This document shows positions 35,781-48,826 of a DNA stretch of 64,000 nt, in pieces. The translations under genes and the position numbers were made by a program. This DNA is from Cymodocea nodosa (taxonomy: Eukaryota; Streptophyta; Magnoliopsida; Alismatales; Cymodoceaceae). Location: the NCBI GenBank assembly GCA_036874045.1, contig CM072343.1, positions 11,304,001 to 11,368,000 on the forward strand, read 5' to 3'. The first letter of the stretch is position 1. Each line of letters starts with the position of its first letter. The notes under the pieces are model-generated. The model was not told where the DNA came from. It did no database searches and saw nothing but the letters and a program-made list of their open reading frames with translations.

Positions 35781-38700
35781 TTACACATCACATAGCCTAC
35801 AAATACCTAAATTTAATCTAATGTTGCAGAATGTATTTTTGTCTAGTGGTTTTGTAAATATATCAGCTAATTGATTTTTACTAGACACAAATTCTAATTT
35901 AATTTTTCTTTTAATTACGTTATCTCTTAGAAAATGATGTCTAACCTCTATATGTTTTGCTCTTGAATGTAGTATAGGATTTTTAGAAAGATTTATTGCA
36001 TAACTATTGTCACAATAAATCTCAGTTGTATCATAAGATAATCCAAAATCTTCTAAAGTTTGCCTTATCCATAGAATCTGAGTGCAACACAGTGTAGTAG
36101 CAACATATTCAGCTTCTGTAGTAGAAAGTGCTACACAATTTTGCTTTTTACTAAACTATGACACCAAATTATTTCCCAATAATTGACATGTGCCACTAGT
36201 ACTCTTTCTATCAGATTTAGATCCTACATAATCAGCATTAGTATATCCTATAAGATCTATTGAACTATCCTTAGAATAATACAATCTGAAATTTTTAGTT
36301 CCTTGTACATATCTAAATAGTCTTTTAACTGCTATTAAGTGTGATTCTTTAGGATTAGATTAAAATCTAGCACAAACACACACATCAAACATAATATCAG
36401 GTCTACTAGCAGTCAAATAAAGTAAAGAACCAATCATACTTCTGTATTTTCTTTGATCTATAGATTTTCCTTTGTCATCAATATCTAACTTTAAGTAGTA
36501 CTCATAGGAGTTCCTCGAATCCTTGTATCATTAAAATTAAATTTCTTAAGCATTTCATCTACATATTTTTCCTGATTTAAAAATATACCTTTATCCATTT
36601 GCTTAATTTGAAGTCCTAGAAAATATGAAAGTTCTCCTATCATACTCATTTCAAACTGATTAGTCATCTCTTCAGAGAATATTTCTATCAACTTATCAGA
36701 GGTTGCTCCAAAGATTATATCATCCACGTATATTTGAACAACAATCTGATCTTTACCATCTCTCTTAATAAATAGAGTATGATCCACTTTTCCCATGATA
36801 TAGCCTTTTTCTATTAAAAAAGTAGACAATCTTTCATACCATGATCTAGGTGCTTGCTTCAAACCATATAAGGCTTTCTTCAATTTATACACAAAGTCAG
36901 GATTTTTAATATCTTCAAATCCAAGTGGTTGTTTTACAGACTTCTTCATTAATTAAACCATTTAGAAATGCACTCTTTACATCCATTTGATATAATTTAA
37001 AATCCATAAAACAAGCATAGGCCAATAATATTCTAATACTTTCTAACCTAGCCACAGGATCAAATGTTTCATCATAATCTATTCCTTCTTCCTATGTATA
37101 CCCTTGTTCAACTAATCTAGCTTTATTCCTTATAATTTGACCAGTTTCGTTAGTTTTGTTTCTAAAGATCCACTTTGTACCTCTTATGGACTTATTTTCT
37201 GGTGGAGAGACTAATTCCCATACATCATTTTTGATGAATTGATTTAGTTCTTCTTGCATTGCCACTATCCAATTTTCATCAGATAATGCTTCTTGTATAT
37301 TCCTTAGTTCCACCATAGAAACAAACATACACATACTATTTAAATTTACTGAAGCTCTAGTTTTAACTCCCTCATTAATATTACCAATGACTTGAGTAAT
37401 GAGATGTGATGAAGAATAACGCCAATTTCTCTGATTTTTCTCAATATTCTCATCAACATTTGAAAGTCCATCACTTTCATCATTAGTTTGATCATTTAAG
37501 TTTATATTTTTGATTTTTTTTGATAAATCATCAATCTCTCTATTGATCTCTAACTCATTTGGAAAATTGATCATATCATCATTATCAGCTTTAGATTGAG
37601 ATTCTCTAAGAGAATTTTCATTGAAGCTTACATGGAGGGTTTCTTCAATAGTCCTAGAAGTCTTGTTATATACTCTATAGGCTTTACTTCTAGTAGAGTA
37701 ACCTACAAAAATTCCTTCATCCGATTTGGCTTGAAATTTATCCCTTTTATCCTTAGTATTAAGAATAAAACACTTGTAGCCAAATGATTTCATATAGGAA
37801 ATTTTTGGAACCCTATTAAACATAATTTCAAAAGGAGTTTTATTAACATGAGGTCTTAAATGACTTCTGTTAATAACATAACAAGCTATATTTACTACTT
37901 CAGCCCAAAGATTTTGAGGTAACTTATGTTCATTCAACATAGTTCTGACCATTTCTTGAAGTGATCTATTCTTTCTCTCAATAACACCATTTTGACATGG
38001 TGCTCTTGGAAAAGAAAATCTGTGATCAATGCCATGTTCATTACAATAGTTATCCATTTGATCATTATCAAATTCAGTTCCGTGATCACTCCTAAGTTTT
38101 TGAATAGAGACACTTTGCTCATTTTGAACAAAATTGCAAAACATTTTAAAATTTTCAAAAACTTCTGTCTTAGATGCTAGAAAATATACCCAAGTGTATC
38201 TAGAGAAGTCATCTACTAAAACAAATACATACCGTTTACCACCAAGACTCATGATTCTTGTTGGTTCAAATAGATCCATATGTATAAGTTCTAAGACTCT
38301 CTTGCTTGAAATATCAGTTTTGAATTTAAAAGAGTTTTTGTGAAGTTTACCTAACTCACATGCATCACACATAAAGTTCTTTGAGTATTTAATCTTTGGT
38401 AAACCTCTCACTAAATATTTTCTAGATAGTTTATATAACAATTTCATATTTATATGCCTAATCCTTCTATGCCATAGATATGCATCACTAGTTTCAGCTA
38501 GCAAACATAAATTTAAATCAACTACACTAGAAGGTAAAGATAAAATACATACAGAACCTTTTCTTTTAGCAATAAACTTAATTTCATCTGTATTTTTATC
38601 AATTATTTTGCATACATTATCTTTAAACACTACATAATATCCATTTTCAGTTAGTTTTATGGCACTCAGCAAATTAAATCCTAGGTTTTCTACATATAGT

Positions 38701-38897
38701 ACATTCGAAATAACATAAGTAGGAGTTATTTGAACATTGCCCATACCTATGATTTTATCTTTGCTTTTGTTTCCAAATGTTACACTTCCTTTCATGGTAT
38801 TTGTAAAATTTTGTAATAGACTTTTCTGTCTGGTCATGCGACTTGATGCTCCACTATCCAAGATCCATTTTGATGTTGTTTCCTCCTGCAACACAAA
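35781..38897 (-). pseudogene. pol: Copia pol of C: protease, integrase, RT, RNase H
   Basis: Protease LDSGAS lies near 38855. The pre-integrase zinc region (LWHRRIRH ... CDACELGK) is at about 38480-38350. The integrase core has Asp in DLFEPT, Asp in RSDHGTEF and Glu in IERKNRSLQE. RT carries KALYGLKQAP and YVDD at 36719-36730. RNase H has STTEAEYVA near 36130 and ends with QLADIFTKPL and a stop at 35781-35783. The order integrase before RT defines Ty1/copia. A 2-bp loss near 36937 and a second shift near 36490 change frame, and a TAA near 36360 replaces the Gln expected in ARFQSNP. Confidence 0.93.
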
Positions 38898-41156
38898 TTA
38901 AGAAAAACTTTTTCTTGGTACCCAATGTTGTCGAGGACCAAATTCATTAAACGCATATTTCTTCTTTTTGTTTAAAAATAGTTTAACATTATCATTTATA
39001 TTCTTTTTAGTTGTAAGTACTATTGATTTATCATTAGCTTCATACTCACATATAGCATTATTGCTTTTACAATCATTCCTTTTGTTTTCAGATGTAGTAT
39101 AATCAAGACCAAACAAATTTTTATCAGATGTTAATTTATTTTGGTCATGCTTATACATTTCAGTAAGTTTATACCAAGATTTTGTACTTGTATTAACATT
39201 TTCCGTACATACAAAATCTTTTTCTACACAAGAATTTTTAGTTTTATCACATGCAGAATGAGTAATTGGTCTAATACCTGTGTATTGAATTACATGCTCA
39301 GGTTTCTGAATTTTTAGTTTACTACAATTGTCTGAAATTTTAGAAACATTAGAAACTGAATTTCTAGAACATGAAATAAGATTTTTAGAAACATTTATAG
39401 TTATGTTAGAAGTACAATTTGACAAATCACATTGATTTATATTATTACTGCATGATTCATCCCTTGAAGTACCTACTTCTACATATTTATTGCCTTGTTT
39501 CATAATAAAAGGAATTTTAGTCTTAGATTTACTTGAACTGCAGCTAATAAATCCTTTATTGGCTTGAGATTCAGGATATTCAGGATAATCAAATCCTAAG
39601 CCAAATTTATAAGACACCGTAGGGGTACTAGTTAGTTTGTCTAATTTAGTTTGACTTAAATTCCATTTGTCAATGGTAGAATTTAAATCTTGCTCTCTCA
39701 GTTTTAATTTATTTATCTCTAATTCAAGTTCATTTACATTGTTTCTCAACATTTCATTTTCAGATTCTATCTTTAATTTTTCAGCATTTATATTCTGTAT
39801 TTGTTCATGCAAGATACATTCATTAAATCTAAATTTTTGCAAATCTCTAGCATGATTTTCATTATCACATTTAAACTTTTCTAAAGTAGTAGACATGAAA
39901 CAATTTTCTTCTTCCATAATGGATGAAGATTTTCTAATATTCTTATTTTCCAGTTTACATACTTTAAGTTTTTGTAATAATGCATGATAAGCACATAATA
40001 ATTCATTAAAGTTAAAATCTGAATGACTTTCAAGATCAGATATTACCTCAGACTCATCTGCCATGAAGCACACATGAGCAACGTCTTCTAACTCTTGTTC
40101 TCCTTCTGAATGTTAAGATTTTGATACTGATTCCTTAGATTCAAACTCTTTAGACGTGTCATCCCAAGTGACCTTCAAAGCCTTTTTCTTGTAAAACTTT
40201 TTCTGAGTTTTTTGAGCTGTCTTCTTCTGATTTGTCCTACTTAGTTTTTCATTTTTCCTCATAAGACAATCTGGAGAAAGATGTCTAGGTTTCTTACAGT
40301 TGTAACATACATACTTTTTGGATGAAGAATTCTTGTCATTCAATGATTTTGACGTTGAGTGTTTATCATTTTTGTTCCTTTGATGTTTCCTAGCTTTACA
40401 TGCTTTCTTGAATTTCCTAGTCAGTAAAATCAAATCCTCGTTAGAATCAGTAGATATATCAGAATCTGAATTAATTTCGAAGGCTATTTCTTTCTTCATT
40501 TTTAGTCTATTGTGACTTAGTGATTCATTTAATTGAACTTCATAAGCTGTTAAATTTCCTATAAGTTCATTCATAGAATAAACATTTAAATCTCGTGATT
40601 CCTCAATTGATGTTACTTTTTGAGACCATTTAGAACTTAGGGATCTGAGAATTTTCCTCAGCAAATCCTTTTGTTCAAAATTCTTTTCTAAACATTTTAA
40701 TGAGTTTATGATATCAAGAAATCTGGAAAACATCTTAGAAATATTTTCGTCTTCATGCATCTTAAAGAGTTCATATTTATGAATCAACATGTTTATTTTT
40801 GTCTTTTTAACTTGAGAAGTACCTTCATGTGAAACTTCTAATGCATGCCATACCTCATAAGCAGATTTATATGCCGACACTTTACTGAACTATTCATAAC
40901 TCAATGCACAAAATAAAATATTTAAGCCCTTAGCATTCAGAGTTTCATTTTCTTTTTCAGTAATTGTTCAAGTATTATAAGGAGTAGTTAACGGAGTATA
41001 TGGTTTAGAAATCATGAACCACAACTTATGATCTATACTTTGAAGAAAAACAGTTATCCTATATTTCCAATATTCAAAATGTATTCCATCAAATAAAGGA
41101 GGACGATTAAGATTTTGGCCTTCATATAAAGAAAAATTACCATTTCTAGTAGCCAT
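38898..41156 (-). pseudogene. gag: Copia gag of C with long C-terminal extension
   Basis: The ATG at 41156 matches the intact gag of element I at 62909. It holds the UBN2-type gag domain (residues about 15-230), then a Lys-rich stretch and a knuckle CYNCKKPRHLSPDC in which the usual Gly is Arg. An extension with a coiled coil (about 39900-39650) and a GLGFDYPE motif follows. Stops at 40968 (TGG to TGA), 40890 (CAG to TAG) and 40113 (TCA to TAA) are all sense codons in element I. A TAA at 38898 separates gag from pol in the same frame, followed by an acceptor-like TTGTGTTGCAGG. Confidence 0.9.
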
Positions 41157-41342
41157 TTTACCTTAGATTTTTCAACCTATTTGATTTTAAAAAGTCTAAA
41201 AACTTTAAAACAACTTGAGCCTTAAATCAATAGAGTTAAACGTATGCTCAGATATTAATTTCTGTTTAAAAACAAGGAAGGTAGAATAAACAATGATATT
41301 AAATAAGTTGGTATCGATTTTATATCAAAGATTATTAACAAA

Positions 41343-41354
41343 GCTCTGATACCA
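41343..41354 (-). other. Primer-binding site of C, tRNA-iMet type
   Basis: Minus-strand TGGTATCAGAGC sits 2 bases inside the 5' LTR. It matches the 3' end of plant initiator tRNA-Met, the usual copia primer. Confidence 0.93.
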
Positions 41355-41356
41355 CT

Positions 41357-42977
41357 TGTAGGATCGTATGGCTACACAAGAGGGGGGTGAATTGTATATT
41401 TTTAATATTTTCTGAAATAGAATTGAAACTTTAAAACTCAAAAACAAGTTGAGACATTGTTTTCATAAAATCATTTTTATTCAAGGTTTCAATTACAATA
41501 TACAATTCAATTCTCCTTAGAAATTGTAGATGCAATTATATTTCGATACCATGTATCATCTAAACAATTTCATAACTACAAACAGAGAAAACTAATTTAC
41601 GAAATTTAAAACTTTTCTCCCTGTTTGAGATCTTTCTTCTTCTTTTTCTTCTTCAGCAATTCTTCAATGACGAATATCTTGTCTTTTCATGCTTCATCGA
41701 ATTTGCTTTCTTCTAATACTTCAAATCTTCAGTGACAAAAATCTTACCTTTTCATGCTTCACTTAATTTTCTTCCACTTGAGAGATTTTGCTCGAGAAGG
41801 TGTTTTTGATCCCTGAAAAAGATTTTTCTTTTGGTGTGCAGGGATGGTTTGATCCTTGAAAAGATTTTTCTTTTTGTATGCAAGGATGGTTTGATCCTTG
41901 AAAAGATATTTTTTTTGTGTGGAAGGATGGTTTGATCAACAAGAACTCTACGCCTTTTATACTGTATCTTCATTTCATGCATATCCTCCACGTTTAATCA
42001 CTACCAATTTTCCACTTCTCCACATCTTTTCTTTTTCCTTCATCGAAACACACACGTTCCAACACACGTTTATATTTCAAATTTCCTTTAATCATCAGTC
42101 TTGGATCTCTGAAAAATTTCCTGCAAAATAAACTTTCTCGTCCAAAAGTTTTTCATCAATGTAATAAGAAGTTGTTACTTTAATGTTAACTAAACGAGTA
42201 ACACAAGTATATATATATAACTTAACGTTTCTAACTTAACGAGTTCACCATGTGCCATTTCACGTGACAAGTACTGTAGCTAACTTAACGAACTAAGTCT
42301 GTGGTGTTATGGTATCTCAACGAACCATCTCCGTTGTGTTATGGTAACTCAACGAACCAGTAATAAACAAATGTTTTTATAATAAGAATTTTACCACGTG
42401 CAAAAATAACAACTTGAGTTTATAACGCTAACCTAACGCGTTGCCTTAGTTTTCAATATAGCAACTCAACGCGTTTAGTTATGTTAACTTAACGAGTTAA
42501 ACATATGCACCTCACGTGATATAATACAACATTCGTAACTTATAATTTCACCACGTGTATAACACTAACTTAACGAGTTCGTCTCTTCTTTTACTCACTA
42601 ACTTAACGAGTTATCACGTGACCTATTTTAACCTTTAAGCCTCTAACTTAACGAGTTCTCACGTGACCTCTATATAAACAAAACTCTAACTTAACGAGTT
42701 GTCTAAACGTGCACTGTTCATGATACAGAAGATATAACTTTAAAACATATCATGCTTTTCAATAAAACCACTTGTTAACTTAACGTTTAGCTAAATGAGA
42801 AATTAATGCAACGAAATGACTAGTTATTAACTTCAGATCCAATACAGACAAGTATTTATATCAGTAAGCTTTTTTTGTATGAATTGATGATTTTAATTTC
42901 TTTTCACAAGCAATAGTAATTGAGCAAATATGATTATTTTCATTCAGCACACATCATCAAAACAAAAATACTCAACA
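41357..42977 (-). repeat. 5' LTR of element C
   Basis: 1,621 bp, ending CCTACA on the minus strand, next to the primer site. It has the same motif array as the 3' LTR and a TATA-like box (GTATAAAAGG on the minus strand, about 41950-41960). Confidence 0.93.
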
Positions 42978-42982
42978 CAAGT

Positions 42983-44279
42983 AATTTTGTTAAATAGAGG
43001 AACTAGGATTGTGCTGCAAATTTCTGTGGTAATCGAAAATTTTTTTTATGAATTTACTGTAACTAATCGAAATTTCCTATAACTATCCGATAATTGAAAC
43101 TGTAAAATTTTTAAGAACTGTAACTACTTGAATGCTATATTTAGAATCTAATATAAGATGCTACAAAATTTTACTATTAATCCAAATCTGGATATAATAT
43201 CTTATGCTTTTGCTAAATTTTATGAGTTTAATAGTTTCACGATTTTAAAAAGAAATCAGAATGCTTAACTGAAACTCAGTAATTTATCTAAAATCCTGAA
43301 AGAGCTGAAATTTTGATTTTTGGATTAAATGAAATACATATGATCAAGGATACATTTAATTTGATTGATTAAACTTGTAGAATGATTTATGTGTAAATCT
43401 TATTAAACTACAAAAAAAGTATGAGCTTATTGATATGGATTCTTGCTTCAATAAATTATAGAAGTAGGATTATATGAGATTTGTGTTTTATTGCATCTGT
43501 ATTAATGAAATACATATAGATACTATGTTGAAAAGAAAAAAAGAGAAAAGCTTTGAGAGTTTATTGATTTGTTTGATTACGAGCCTTTTGTACTTGGATA
43601 GATAGGTATGTAAGGATTATTGACCTAAAAAAGACTCTTTAAATCTAGCAACCTAAGATTCTAATCAAATTTGGGATTGTTAACTGAAAGCTCGATACAT
43701 GGGTACACTAGAAAGCTCTTGTATGATTCAAGCTTTTCAAATTAACTTTTAAAGTAAAAATATGCATATATGTTTCTGAAAAGATAAAAGTGTTTTGTGA
43801 AATACAGATATCTTTTGAATCGAGAATATTTTCTATTATCTAAGATTACTGAAGTATGAATTTAGATTAGACTTTTGAAGTTGTTTATTTGAAATACAAT
43901 TCATTATTCTTCTTGTTTTAATCATATTGAGTTGAATTGTGTTGTGATTTGTATGTAGTTGAAATTTATTCTGAAAATCATATTGGAAAATTTAGGATAA
44001 CAGATGTTTGAAAAGAAAAAAATGATAATATAATTATCACCTATGTGATGCTAATATATTTTGTATGTAATTTACATATGTTTTGAATATATTTACAGAT
44101 TGAAGAGGAGAAGACAATGTTAAAATAGATTACTGAAAAATACAGAATATCTTTATATTAATCTAATCTATGTATTCTGAAGAAAAAAATGAAGAATTAG
44201 TTCTAGCACTTTAGAAAGACCAACTAGTTAGATCTTAGTAGTTTGCTAAGGGACTAGAAAAATTTAAGTATGGGAGAAG
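42983..44279 (+). other. Relic of a copia spacer followed by a gypsy polypurine tract
   Basis: No ORF. About 43100-44150 is a diverged plus-strand copy of the post-pol spacer at 5900-6770. The last 60 bases, with GGGACTAGAAAAATTTAAGT and ATGGGAGAAG, are the tract expected just before the 3' LTR of a Tat-like element, which begins at 44280. Confidence 0.5.
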
Positions 44280-46398
44280 TGTTTAAAATGAAAAAATGCA
44301 TAATATTAATGGTTAAATGATGGTTAATTGCATAATATTTAGCTTATCATATTAGAATTAAGCCATTATGTTATAATTGCACTATTATATGCTTTAATGA
44401 AAGAATATGCATAATTTCAGAGAATTAGTGTTAATTAAGTACATTTCTAAACTGTCGGTAAATTACAGGCTTTTTAATTCCTAAGTCTCTGAAATGTTTG
44501 TTATTTTGGAGAGTTATATTTCTTATATCGGATAGTTATGTTTTTAACATTAAAAGAATATTCAAGTACATAGTAACAATTCATTGAGTTACGGATTTAA
44601 ATGTGTAAAAAGATCACGTGAGAACTCATTGAGTTAGTGAGTAAAAGATGTAAGTTGTACATCTGAACTTGTTAAGTTAGAATTATGCACATGTTGAATT
44701 TAAATGTTTTATGATGTCACGTGAGCTACACATGTATAACTCGTTAAGTTAACATAACTATACACATTGAGTTACTTTAAATTACACCAAGGTAACGCAT
44801 TGTGTTAGTATTATGTAGAAATATGTAATGTAAATTTTTGGATAATTAACGCTTCATTTTAGTCGAAGAGTTATGTTAAAAACTCGTATAGTTAAATTAT
44901 CTACATGTGTGTTTTAAATTTTTAAGTTTTCACATGTTTTCCATGTGCATTTGGTAATGAAAAATCGAAGAGTTAGATAATTGTTTGATTTTTATACGCA
45001 TGGATGGATAACTGTTCGAGTTTTATAAAATGACTAATGAATAGATAAGTTTTCTTGTTTAGTCATGTGTTTTGCAAGTGCAAGAACTAGAAGAGTTACA
45101 AGAAGATATAATACGAAGGAAAACCATGATTGCACGTATCACATAGGAATTCACTCATGGAATGAAGAAGAAATCACCATTGTTGATATGAACGAATGAA
45201 ATCCAACCGATCATTTAAGTAGAAGCAGTTACTACTGAAAGAAATATAAAAGAAGAGGAGAAAGACGAAAAAGTGTATGTGGGAGAGAGGTGGAGAACTA
45301 CACTAACTGTAGGAAGCATCGGAAGTTCCTTGAAGCTCCACACCACCATCAAAATCACCAACCATCAGAGGTTTGTGAAGATACTTTTTAGATGTCAGGT
45401 CAATTCCAAGCCAAACACGGTGACTAACAACCATTATGATGAGTGATCATGTCGTAGGAAGGAAAGCCATTTTCACCAAGTATCGACTCATATCTCAGGA
45501 GATCGTAAAACTTTTAGCCTTGGTTTCGGGTTGATGCCAGTATGTTGAAGAGGAGATTATCTTACAATTCTTGATTCGCGATTCTATAGGGAGAGGAGGC
45601 AAGAATGTAAGTGATTAAGTTTTCAGTGGTGTAATTATGTCGCATGTAGTGATGGAAGTTTTTACTATTGATAGAGATTTTTACATTTCACCTTTCGCTC
45701 ATCTTCAGGAACATATCAAAACAAAAATACCGAAAACAACTAATTATCTATGTTTACATTTAGTATTAAAGTGTTGTATTGTATCGTGATTAATGTTATC
45801 ATTGTCAGTATTGTGAATGTTTTATGTTTGTTTGATTTAAAAAATAGAAAATAGTTTTATTATTTATTGAAATTGATTTGTCCTAAATACTTAAAGATTT
45901 TAATGGTTATTGTTTGAAATATCTAAATGTTAGTGTTGCTTAATGAAAAATCTTAGATTAACTAACATTAAAGAGCTTAATTGACGTTATTTACATTCTA
46001 TGGGACCACCCAATGGTTGGTCGAATTCCTCTATAAATAGTAATATTTAATTGGAAAGGTAGGCTCATGGAGTTAACTTAAGTCCATGAGGTTAGTCCGT
46101 TGAGTTAACCATAACTCTACGAACTAAGTCCGTTGAGTTAACTGTAACTCAACGGAGTGCTTAACTGAACACATATAAACTCCAATATAAAAATCAGAAT
46201 AGTACATAATTTTTACTCAATCTTTGTGGGATTGACCTATACTTGCACACAAATACTATATGCATTGTGCACTTGCAGTTAAAATACAAATTGGACTTAA
46301 TAACTAATTTGTATGAAAGGTTGTTTGTTTACTTCTAAAAGAATTTATTAATATAAGCATAAAAATAAAACAAACAAGTTTCTGATTTAACTTTTCAC
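44280..46398 (+). repeat. F-family LTR, second copy
   Basis: It starts TGTTTAAAATG and is homologous to 3963-13290 with the nested insertion removed; an extra ~450 bp near 44590-45100 is not in the first copy. The uninterrupted sequence near 44445-44460 shows the empty target of the inverted-LTR insertion. A TATA-like ATATAAAAG is near 45244. The preceding polypurine tract marks it as a 3' LTR. The right edge is approximate. Confidence 0.75.
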
Positions 46399-46412
46399 AA
46401 CCAATACAAAGA

Positions 46413-47834
46413 TTAGGCACAACTATTTAGAAGAAGAAAAGGAAAAGAAAAAGTGCCTAAGATTGTAGAAGAAGAAATAAAAGTCGAGCCTATAGTACTA
46501 GCAGAAGGGCATAAAGAGCCCATTTTTGTTGATCTATTATTTGAAGAAGAAGAAGAGCAAGAGCAGAAGCAAAGAGGAGAAGAAAAACAAGCTGATAATG
46601 AGTTGGAGCTTGAAAAAACTAAAGTTAGGGTAGAAAATGTTGTGCCCAAGACTCCATCCCAATCTGCCAATGAATTAGAAAGAACAGTAACAATGTAGGT
46701 TGGTAGTGACGAGGAAGAAGAAAGAGAAGAAGTTGAGTAGAAATTTGAATAAAGAGAGAAATATTCGACAGATTCCATTGAAGAGAATGAAACTCTTCAA
46801 CAATTAATGGAAAAATTACAAGAGAGAAGTCTAGAAAGTTCTATAGGCTCTCCACCACAATTAAGAGTTGAAAGGTAGGAATCTCTGAATTATTTTTAGC
46901 AACAAATCCAACAACAAGCTCAACAACTTGAAGAAGAAATTCAAGAACAAACTCCTCTAGAGCAATAAATCCAAATTCCTGATTCATCTAAAGCAACAAT
47001 TCTGAATGAAGTTCACTTTTGGAGTTAGGAAGCATATAACAAGTATCAAGAAATAAAGGGGTATAATATCATTTACAATAGGTTAGTAGATTGGACTGGA
47101 ATGGATGAGATTAGAAAACTATTTGAATTCTAAGGCCTATTGGAAATTATTCCAAAGCAAAAAGGGCATGTAGTTTATGAAAATTTAGTGCCCTATTTTT
47201 ATGCAAATTTGAGAGAGGAAGAAGGAAATTTAATTGCAAACATGGAGGAAGTTAATATTTAGATAACACCTAAGTTTCTCTACAACATATTTGGATTTAG
47301 AAATGAAGGAATTGAAATTCTAGAGAAACAACTATAGTGGAATGGGCTGAATAGGAAATTAAATGGTGTATAGCCAATGATCCTCATGTGTCAATACTTA
47401 ATAGAATGAAGTACTTAAATGGAAAGGCACACATGGTGGCAATTATACTAGTAAAAATTGTTTATCAAAGACAAGACCACGACATTGAACTTAGTCAATT
47501 TGTTAAGTAGGCCACATATGCAGTTGTGAATAGAATTCAAGTAAATTAGTACAAAGTATTTATCTCCAAGTTGAGAGTAGTAAAAAAGAAATTATTTTAT
47601 GGAGATCTGATTCCATTACTGATGGTGGAAGGAATTGACTTCATGAAATGGACATCCAAGAGGATAAGAGCCAAAGCCATTTTAGTGAAGGAATATAGAA
47701 CTTATGTTGCTGCTGCTACTGATAGTGTTGGACCTTCTAGAGAATTTACAAGAGCTATAGAACAGATTAATCAAATAGAGCAATAATTAGAAAAACTCCA
47801 GAAAGAAGTAGATGAATTAAGGAATAGAGATTAA
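46413..47834 (+). pseudogene. ORF0 of unit G, copy B, 5'-truncated
   Basis: It begins in the Glu-rich middle of the ORF (matching 1297 onward) because the F LTR abuts it. It continues through the conserved domain with KLFYGDLIPLLMVEGIDF and ends at the TAA at 47832. It has many stops and at least one frameshift (frame 1 at 46453, frame 0 at 47571). Comparison with 513-2741 shows that stops fall at different places in the two copies, including TGG to TAG changes. Confidence 0.68.
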
Positions 47835-48826
47835 TTGTATTATTCATCTACTTGTACTAAAAATGTTTGATTGAATGTAATGTAAAAAAATAGATATATA
47901 TATATGAATATTTGAACATCAAGATGTTTCTGAATTCATATGTTTGTGAATGAATGTTTTACTTTAGAATTGTATTCAAGATGAATTTTGTACATCTATT
48001 TGTTTAAAGTTTTGCAAGACAAGTTTTTTTAAAAAAAGAAATTTTATGAATGATGTGGTTAGATGCATGATGGTTTGATAATGTCTGAATATATCTACAT
48101 ACTGAAAAGAAAAAATTTAATTTCTATATAACAGGAAATGAATTGTAAGTTAAATATGCATATAATGTTTGGATTTAACTAAATTTAAATTAGAACACTA
48201 CATTAATGTAATGTATTTAACTTTATTTAAGTTGATAGTATGTAGGAAAAAATATATATAGAAGTTAAGATGAGAAGTAAGTTTTTTAGGAAAATTTGCT
48301 AAGTGTTAACTCAACAAAGTTAATAATAAAATATGAGGTCACTTCGTTGAGTTATCTGTAACTCAACGAAGTTAGTCCATGGAGTTAGCTATTACTCAAC
48401 AAGGTTAGTTCGTTAAGTTAGGAACAATAACTGAGGTGACTTCATTGAGTTATCTGTAATTTAATAACTATGGAGTTAGCTTAACAGTTATTCTTTTCTC
48501 TACAAACGAGACTTCGTGGGTTTAGCAGTTACTGGAATTTAAAAATAAGAAGTGGAACACGTATCCATAAAAATAGGAACCATACCACACGTTACAAGAC
48601 ACGTTCTTGCAATGAGATTCATTTGCATTATAGACGTGCATTATAAATATAGAATAGAATGTTATTTACTGGTTACTAGTAATTTAGAAGAGGAAAGAGA
48701 ATTCGTTGTGGAATTGGAAGGAGAAGTAGTTGATTCAACTTCATCTATCAACAACTATTTATTGAGAACAAAGCTTTAGACTGGTATGTAATTAATCTTC
48801 TGCATTTTACATTATGTTAAGAGTTT
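47835..48826 (+). promoter_or_regulatory. Unit G spacer, copy B
   Basis: Same make-up as 2742-3735. Inverted AACTCAACGAAG / TGGAGTTAGC half-sites lie at 48306-48480, a TATA-like box near 48645, and a donor-like GGTATGTAATTAA near 48783, just before the gag ATG. A 75-codon ORF at 48552 covers the box and is probably chance. Confidence 0.45.

Larger units (their letters stand above)
29817..42977 (-). mobile_element. Full-length Sirevirus-like copia element C
   Basis: This 13.2-kb element has LTRs 29817-31441 and 41357-42977 and a perfect 5-bp target duplication CAAGT (29812-29816 and 42978-42982). On the minus strand the order is 5' LTR, iMet primer site, gag, protease-integrase-RT-RNase H, a 1.5-kb spacer, accessory ORF, polypurine tract, 3' LTR. 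It is the reference for reading the fragments elsewhere in the window. Stops and frameshifts in every ORF mean it cannot move on its own. Confidence 0.95.

Noticed and set aside
42983..44279. Possible host gene or ncRNA in the stretch right of element C
   Set aside because: It aligns with the noncoding copia spacer at 5900-6770 and ends in a gypsy polypurine tract.
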